Shown piece by piece: positions 59,130 to 64,000 of a stretch of 64,000 nt of DNA; position 1 is the first letter of the stretch; the number at the start of each line of letters is the position of its first letter. Under the pieces are notes generated by a model that was not told where the DNA came from, searched no databases, and saw only the letters and a program-made list of their open reading frames with translations. The stretch covers positions 186,001 to 250,000 of the forward strand of contig BAJA01000002.1 of NCBI GenBank assembly GCA_000613465.1, written 5' to 3'. The stretch is from Bacteroides nordii WAL 11050 = JCM 12987 (lineage in GTDB: Bacteria > Bacteroidota > Bacteroidia > Bacteroidales > Bacteroidaceae). Made by a program: the position numbers and the translations under genes.

Positions 59130-59867
59130 ATGAATTACCCCCAGGAAAAAATCAAGCCTTACGCCACAGACGGCAAGAAAAGTGAACAGGTAGAACAAAT
59201 GTTCGATAACATCGCTCCTGCGTATGACATGCTTAATCATACCCTCTCATTGGGTATCGACAAAAGCTGGCGACGTAAAGCGATCAACTGGTTACGTCCT
59301 TTCCGCCCACAGCGTATTATGGATGTAGCTACCGGTACTGGTGACTTTGCTATCCTCTCCTGCCGTATGCTCCAACCCAAGCAACTTATCGGGACGGATA
59401 TCTCTGAAGGCATGATGAACGTGGGGCGTGAAAAAGTAAAAAAGGAAGGTCTCGCAGAAAAAATCTCTTTTGCCCGTGAAGACTGTACCTCTCTCTCGTT
59501 CGCTGATAACAGTTTTGACGCTATCACCGTTGCCTTTGGCATTCGCAATTTTGAGGATCTGGACAAAGGACTTTCCGAAATGTGCCGTGTACTCACTCCT
59601 GGCGGGCACTTGGTGATACTGGAGTTAACAACCCCTGACCGTTTCCCAATGAAACAACTATTTGCTATTTACTCCAAAATTGTCATCCCTGTTTTAGGCA
59701 AATTATTTTCTAAAGATAACAGTGCTTACCACTACCTGCCACAAACCATCAAAGTTTTTCCGCAAGGCGAAATCATGACAGGTATTATATCAAGGGCAGG
59801 ATTTAGTCAGGTGCAGTTTCGACGACTGACATTCGGCATCTGTACGCTTTATACAGCAACCAAATAA
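59130..59867 (+). CDS. ubiE: Demethylmenaquinone methyltransferase
   Basis: SAM-dependent C-methylation of demethylmenaquinone, the last step of menaquinone synthesis (also called menG). At 245 residues it has the usual length. Motifs are [23 protein letters not shown] motif [34 protein letters not shown] and [14 protein letters not shown]. The start at MNYPQEK is used because the in-frame ATG at 59040 would put the intergenic repeat inside the protein. Confidence 0.94.
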   Translation: MNYPQEKIKPYATDGKKSEQVEQMFDNIAPAYDMLNHTLSLGIDKSWRRKAINWLRPFRPQRIMDVATGTGDFAILSCRMLQPKQLIGTDISEGMMNVGREKVKKEGLAEKISFAREDCTSLSFADNSFDAITVAFGIRNFEDLDKGLSEMCRVLTPGGHLVILELTTPDRFPMKQLFAIYSKIVIPVLGKLFSKDNSAYHYLPQTIKVFPQGEIMTGIISRAGFSQVQFRRLTFGICTLYTATK

Positions 59868-59946
59868 TATACCAATGTGCGCTGTTACAGACAATAAAAA
59901 AAGATGTAACACACAGTAATTGGCATATTAAATAATTATTAATTCT

Positions 59947-60690
59947 ATGCAAAAGTACGGCTTAATTGGTTATCCGTTGAAGCATTCGTTCTCTATCGGA
60001 TATTTCAACGAAAAATTCCGCTCAGAAGGGGTTGATGCTGAGTATGTGAATTTTGAAATCCCCAGTATTAATGACTTCATGGAGGTCATTGAAGAAAACC
60101 CCAACCTATCAGGATTAAACGTAACAATTCCTTATAAAGAACAAGTGATTCCGTTTCTGGATTCTTTGGACCCGGACACAGCCAAAATCGGTGCAGTAAA
60201 TGTGATCAAAATAATCCGTCAACCCAAAGGTAAGGTTAAGTTGGTTGGCTATAACTCCGATATTATTGGCTTTACACAATCAATACAACCGCTATTACTC
60301 CCTTCGCACAAGAAAGCTTTGCTTCTGGGCACAGGTGGTGCATCTAAAGCTGTATTTCACGGACTAAAAAATCTGGGTATTGAAAGCGTATTCGTTTCGC
60401 GTACACATAAACCGGGTATGTTGACTTATGAAGAGCTAACCCCCGAAGTTATGGCCGAATATACAGTTATTGTTAACTGTACTCCTGTAGGCATGTATCC
60501 CAAAGTTGATTTTTGTCCTAATATTCCTTACGAGTATCTCACACCAAACCATTTGCTCTACGATTTGTTATATAATCCAAACGTCACGCTTTTCATGAAA
60601 AAAGGAGAAGAGCGGGGCGCTATCACAAAAAACGGATTAGAAATGCTCCTTCTGCAAGCATTTGCAGCTTGGGAGATATGGCATAAGTAA
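59947..60690 (+). CDS. aroE: Shikimate dehydrogenase
   Basis: NADPH-dependent reduction of 3-dehydroshikimate. The protein is 247 residues. The substrate site is YGLIGYPLKHSFS; catalytic Lys is in LNVTIPYKEQV; the nucleotide loop is LLLGTGGASKAV; VNCTPVGMYP and the C-terminal NGLEMLLLQAFAAWEIW are also present. It overlaps functionally with aroC in this window. The hydrolase gene starts five bases later and is probably co-transcribed. Confidence 0.96.
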   Translation: MQKYGLIGYPLKHSFSIGYFNEKFRSEGVDAEYVNFEIPSINDFMEVIEENPNLSGLNVTIPYKEQVIPFLDSLDPDTAKIGAVNVIKIIRQPKGKVKLVGYNSDIIGFTQSIQPLLLPSHKKALLLGTGGASKAVFHGLKNLGIESVFVSRTHKPGMLTYEELTPEVMAEYTVIVNCTPVGMYPKVDFCPNIPYEYLTPNHLLYDLLYNPNVTLFMKKGEERGAITKNGLEMLLLQAFAAWEIWHK

Positions 60691-60695
60691 GATAT

Positions 60696-61658
60696 ATGAG
60701 GAAAAGAAATAAAAAAAACTGGATAATAGGTGCAATTGTTTTTTTGCTGGTGCTCACCGGCTGTACTGTTGGTGGAAGTTATTATATGCTTAACTTCTCA
60801 CTAACCCCCAATGCAAAAATACGTGCCAAAGACGCCGACTCATACGAGTATATGTATGCTAACTATCCCTTCCTGCGTCCTTGGGTGGACAGCCTCAATA
60901 AGGTAAATGCCTTGAGAGATACATTTATCCTAAATCCCGAAGGGATACGGCTACATGCATATTACATTGCCGCTCCCAAACCAACAAAGAAAACAGCTGT
61001 CATTGTACATGGTTATACCGATAATGCCATACGTATGTTCATGATTGGTTATCTGTATAATCATGACTTGCAATTTAACACTCTTCTACCGGACTTACAA
61101 CACCAGGGCGAGAGTGGTGGTCCTGCCATACAGATGGGTTGGAAAGACCGGCTCGATGTAATGCAATGGATGCACGTAGCTAATCATATTTACGGTGACA
61201 GTACACAAATGGTAGTTCATGGTATTTCAATGGGTGGTGCCACCACTATGATGGTAGCCGGAGAAGAACAACCGAAGTTTGTACGATGCTTTGTTGAGGA
61301 TTGTGGCTATACCAGCGTATGGGATGAATTTTCACATGAATTGAAATCATCATTCCACCTGCCCAAATTCCCTTTGATGTACACTACAAGCTGGCTTTGC
61401 GAACAAAAATACGGATGGAACTTTAAAGAAGCATCTTCACTGAAACAAGTAGAAAAAGCAAAACTTCCCATGTTCTTTATACACGGTGATAAAGATACCT
61501 ATGTACCCACATGGATGGTTTATCCTCTTTATGAAGCAAAATCTGATCCTAAAGAGCTTTGGATCGTTCCGGGAGCTACCCATGCCGTCTCTTATAAAGA
61601 GAACAAAACAGAATACACGAACCGTGTAAAAAACTTCGTTGACAAATATATCGAATAA
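60696..61658 (+). CDS. Alpha/beta hydrolase, membrane-anchored or exported
   Basis: A 320-residue serine hydrolase. An N-terminal hydrophobic segment (IGAIVFLLVLTGCTVGGSYY) may be a lipoprotein signal (LTGC) or a membrane anchor. Catalytic elements are the oxyanion loop VHGYTDNA, nucleophile Ser in VHGISMGGA, acid Asp in FIHGDKDTYVP and His in GATHAVSY. It resembles the YqiK/BAAT-like cluster of Bacteroides hydrolases, but the substrate is unknown. It follows aroE by five bases. Confidence 0.85.
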   Translation: MRKRNKKNWIIGAIVFLLVLTGCTVGGSYYMLNFSLTPNAKIRAKDADSYEYMYANYPFLRPWVDSLNKVNALRDTFILNPEGIRLHAYYIAAPKPTKKTAVIVHGYTDNAIRMFMIGYLYNHDLQFNTLLPDLQHQGESGGPAIQMGWKDRLDVMQWMHVANHIYGDSTQMVVHGISMGGATTMMVAGEEQPKFVRCFVEDCGYTSVWDEFSHELKSSFHLPKFPLMYTTSWLCEQKYGWNFKEASSLKQVEKAKLPMFFIHGDKDTYVPTWMVYPLYEAKSDPKELWIVPGATHAVSYKENKTEYTNRVKNFVDKYIE

Positions 61659-61672
61659 AAGAGAATAGTAGC

Positions 61673-61680
61673 TATATTTG
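61673..61680 (+). promoter_or_regulatory. -7 element of the TPM gene
   Basis: TATATTTG matches TAnnTTTG. It places transcription start after 61680, so the start codon is the ATG at 61701 and not the in-frame GTG at 61680. Confidence 0.55.
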
Positions 61681-61700
61681 TGGCAATAATAAAGACCATT

Positions 61701-62621
61701 ATGAAGCAAATACTCACTTTTATACTTCTTACACTACTCTATCTGCCCTTACAAGCACAAGAAAAGGTATACACAGTAGATAATATCCCCAAAGTACATT
61801 TACAGAATAAGTTTCAATATGTATGCAATCCCGCCGGTATCTTGTCACAAGCCGCATGTGACAGTATTGACCGCATGCTTTACAATCTGGAAGAAACAAC
61901 AGGTATAGAGACAGTAGTTGCCGTAGTACCTTCGATCGGTTCGGAAGATTGTTTTGAGTTCGCTCACCAACTACTTAATAAGTGGGGAGTCGGAAAGAAA
62001 GGAAAAAACAACGGACTGGTTATTCTTTTGGTAACCGACCAACGTTGTATTCAATTCTACACTGGCTATGGACTGGAAGGCGATTTGCCAGACGCAATCT
62101 GCAAACGAATACAAACGAAATCAATGATTCCCTATCTGAAAGTAGAAAACTGGAACGAAGGAATGGTAAATGGTTTACGCGCTGTGTGTCAACGTCTTGA
62201 TGGTTCAATGGTAAATGAGGATACCTCCGACGAAAATGAGGTTTCCGGACTGGCAATCCTATTGGCAATCATAGGTTTTATTGGAGTAGCATCCGTCATC
62301 AGTATCCTGGCCATCAGGGCAAGTACCCGTTGTCCTCAGTGTGGGAAACATAAGCTACAACGCACAGGCAGTACAATGATATCCAGACGCAATGGAGTAA
62401 AAGTAGAAGATGTAACATATACTTGCCGCAACTGTGGGCACACAGTGGTACGCCGTCAGCAGTCATATGATAATGACTATCACGGAGGAGGCAGAGGTGG
62501 CGGAGGTCCGTTCATCGGCGGCTTCGGAGGCGGTAGCTTCAGTGGCGGTGGAGGTGGTTTCAGTGGAGGCAGCTTCGGTGGTGGAATGGGTGGCGGCGGC
62601 GGAGCCGGCTCACGTTTTTAA
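61701..62621 (+). CDS. TPM-domain protein (YgcG-like) with zinc ribbon and Gly-rich tail
   Basis: A 306-residue membrane protein: a signal peptide (FILLTLLYLPLQAQ), a TPM domain at about residues 35-165 (CNPAGILSQAACDSIDRML; NNGLVILLVTDQRCIQFYTG; YGLEGDLPD) and a transmembrane helix (AILLAIIGFIGVASVISILA). A four-Cys zinc-ribbon (CPQCGKHKLQ ... CRNCGHTV) and a Gly-rich tail with repeated GGGFSGGSFGGG words complete it. TPM proteins are commonly next to LemA, as here (75 bases downstream). The role in envelope homeostasis is inferred. Confidence 0.9.
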   Translation: MKQILTFILLTLLYLPLQAQEKVYTVDNIPKVHLQNKFQYVCNPAGILSQAACDSIDRMLYNLEETTGIETVVAVVPSIGSEDCFEFAHQLLNKWGVGKKGKNNGLVILLVTDQRCIQFYTGYGLEGDLPDAICKRIQTKSMIPYLKVENWNEGMVNGLRAVCQRLDGSMVNEDTSDENEVSGLAILLAIIGFIGVASVISILAIRASTRCPQCGKHKLQRTGSTMISRRNGVKVEDVTYTCRNCGHTVVRRQQSYDNDYHGGGRGGGGPFIGGFGGGSFSGGGGGFSGGSFGGGMGGGGGAGSRF

Positions 62622-62696
62622 AACTTCGTTCTCCCCTTTAGAGACCAAGAGGTAGAAATAAAGAATGGAAATACAATAATAATAACAAAGAAGAAA

Positions 62697-63278
62697 ATGA
62701 AAAAATCAATTATCATTATCATTGCAGTAGTGGCAGTTATCGTTATATGGGCTGTCAGTATGTACAACGGATTGGTTACAATGGACGAGAATGTAAATAG
62801 CCAGTGGGCAAATGTAGAAACACAGTATCAACGCCGTGCCGACCTTATCCCCAATCTGGTAAACACAGTAAAAGGATATGCTTCTCATGAGAAAGAAACA
62901 CTTGAAGGCGTAGTAGAAGCACGTAGTAAAGCTACTCAGATGCAGGTCAATGCAAGTGATCTTACTCCCGAAAAATTAGCTGCATACCAGAAAGCACAGG
63001 GAGCAGTAACTTCAGCATTAGGTAAATTACTTGCCATCACAGAGAACTATCCTGATTTGAAAGCCAATCAAAATTTCCTTGAACTTCAGGCCCAACTGGA
63101 AGGTACTGAAAATCGCATCAATGTAGCACGTACTAATTTCAATAATGCAGCACAGGAGTATAATACAGCTATCCGCCGTTTCCCAAAAAGTCTGTTTGCA
63201 GGTATGTTTGGTTTCGATAAACATGTCTATTTTGAAGCAGCCGAAGGCACTGAAGCAGCTCCGGAAGTGAAATTTTGA
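62697..63278 (+). CDS. lemA: LemA family protein
   Basis: A 193-residue membrane protein with one N-terminal transmembrane helix (IIIIIAVVAVIVIWAVSMYN) and an extracytoplasmic four-helix bundle. Family signatures are NVNSQWANVETQYQRRADLI, PNLVNTVKGYASHEKETLE and QLEGTENRINVARTNFNNAA. The function is unknown in general. It is paired with the TPM protein upstream, a recurrent partnership. Confidence 0.94.
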   Translation: MKKSIIIIIAVVAVIVIWAVSMYNGLVTMDENVNSQWANVETQYQRRADLIPNLVNTVKGYASHEKETLEGVVEARSKATQMQVNASDLTPEKLAAYQKAQGAVTSALGKLLAITENYPDLKANQNFLELQAQLEGTENRINVARTNFNNAAQEYNTAIRRFPKSLFAGMFGFDKHVYFEAAEGTEAAPEVKF

Positions 63279-63532
63279 ACTAAAAAGAGTGAATTGCTGA
63301 AGGAACGGGAAGCTATAGAGTAGCTTTATTAAGTCAGACAGCAATTCGATTGAAACGCAGATTAACGCCAATTATCGCAGATTGAAAGTTTATCTTTTTT
63401 GCGAGAATCAGCATTAATCTGCGTTTTATTGTAATCTCTTATTTCTACCTGTTAACACACCCCAAACGACCTGTAAAATATGACTTATGTTCCGGTTAAC
63501 TGATTAACCGGTTAACTTGTTAACTTATTAAC
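63279..63532. repeat. AACGCAGATT palindrome and GTTAACNN octamer repeats
   Basis: GAAACGCAGATTAACGCC at about 63353 faces AGCATTAATCTGCGTTTTA at about 63410. Then an 8-bp tandem (GGTTAACTGATTAACCGGTT and following TTAACT words) occupies 63494-63533 and runs into the -33 box of the purM-like gene. Confidence 0.6.
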
Positions 63533-63563
63533 TTGTCCGTACAAAAAAAAAGCCGTACTTTTG
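63533..63563 (+). promoter_or_regulatory. Promoter of the purM-like gene
   Basis: TTG at 63533-63535, a 20-base spacer, and TACTTTTG at 63556-63563, 27 bases before the ATG at 63590. Confidence 0.7.
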
Positions 63564-63589
63564 CCGCCGTATACAAAATCCTATAACTC

Positions 63590-64000
63590 ATGAGTAATCA
63601 ACGATACATGATGCGGGGCGTTAGCGCATCAAAAGAAGATGTGCACAATGCCATCAAAAACATTGACAAAGGTATCTTTCCTCAGGCATTCTGTAAAATT
63701 ATTCCTGATATCCTGGGAGGAGACCCGGAGTATTGCAACATTATGCATGCCGACGGTGCCGGAACAAAATCTTCTCTAGCCTATATGTACTGGAAAGAGA
63801 CGGGTGATCTCTCCGTATGGAAAGGCATTGCACAGGATGCACTGATTATGAATATCGACGACCTGCTTTGCGTGGGGGCTGTTGATAATATTCTCGTATC
63901 ATCCACTATCGGACGCAATAAACTTCTCATTCCCGGAGAAGTGATTTCTGCCATCATCAACGGTACAGATGAGTTACTTGCCGAGCTCCGTGAAATGGGG
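63590..64000 (+). CDS. AIR synthase (PurM)-like protein, 5' part only
   Basis: The first 137 residues of a PurM/SelD-fold ATPase, phosphoribosylformylglycinamidine cyclo-ligase-like. The window ends in frame inside it. Motifs are MRGVSASKEDVHNAIKNIDK, MHADGAGTKSSLAYMYWKE and ALIMNIDDLLCVGAVDNILV. The last is the PurM substrate/metal segment; HADGAGTK matches the PurM loop. Bacteroidetes carry this long PurM-like form. An alternative is another member of the AIR synthase superfamily, but context and motifs favour purine synthesis. Confidence 0.85.
   Translation, partial: MSNQRYMMRGVSASKEDVHNAIKNIDKGIFPQAFCKIIPDILGGDPEYCNIMHADGAGTKSSLAYMYWKETGDLSVWKGIAQDALIMNIDDLLCVGAVDNILVSSTIGRNKLLIPGEVISAIINGTDELLAELREMG

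Overview
The window looks like chromosomal DNA of a gut Bacteroides species (order Bacteroidales). The evidence is AT-rich DNA, promoters of the Bacteroides form (TTTG, about 19-20 bases, TAnnTTTG), a one-polypeptide hybrid two-component regulator, Mfa-type fimbriae, SPII lipoproteins with Bacteroidales-only domains (PCMD, DUF3256, DUF3575, DUF3868, calycin-like), a choloylglycine hydrolase and a menaquinone methyltransferase. Genus is inferred from recalled families, not from a search. No rRNA, insertion sequence, prophage or CRISPR array was seen.

Layout. 0-2 kb: FKBP isomerase and a broken L-cysteine desulfidase-like gene. 2.9-13.8 kb: an accessory block of PCMD-domain envelope proteins. 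It has a lipoprotein/beta-barrel/calycin-like operon, then two tandem modules, each a large secreted PCMD protein transcribed divergently from a close-paralogue AraC regulator. 13.9-22.1 kb: aroC, an M20 peptidase, a broken bile salt hydrolase-type gene, a PorE-like OmpA lipoprotein and topB. 22.4-29.3 kb: a GH84 hexosaminidase, DUF721-recF, a TPR membrane protein, ribH, tRNA-Tyr and tRNA-Gly. 29.9-36.2 kb: a GH2 beta-galactosidase (frameshifted), a NahK-like sugar kinase, a DUF3256 protein and an EamA transporter (frameshifted). 36.2-42.1 kb: truA, a hybrid two-component regulator and a lipoprotein. 42.6-52.8 kb: DUF3575-DUF3868 and a five-gene Mfa-type fimbrial operon. 53.0-53.6 kb: a decayed PIN toxin-antitoxin pair. 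53.7 kb to the end: NfeD-like/flotillin, a DUF5715 peptidase-like protein, phoH, purC, ubiE/menG, aroE, an alpha/beta hydrolase, a TPM protein, lemA and the start of a purM-like gene.

The most unusual content is regulatory DNA between genes. There are four separate arrays of a TGTACA-centred motif repeated at exactly 23-bp spacing; a TCTATnAC box in pairs 21 bp apart at both ends of the two PCMD/AraC intergenic regions; a related 21-bp tandem array upstream of the third PCMD locus; and a 22-bp-phased CACCCATC array upstream of the fimbria-associated DUF3575 gene. A second theme is a set of intergenic hairpins whose arms use different short repeats but whose loops share one core sequence.

Several otherwise normal genes are broken by single missing bases (about nine events). 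In every case adding one base restores the family-typical protein, so sequencing or assembly error is the simplest explanation for most of them. The toxin-antitoxin pair, which also has an in-frame stop, looks genuinely decayed.
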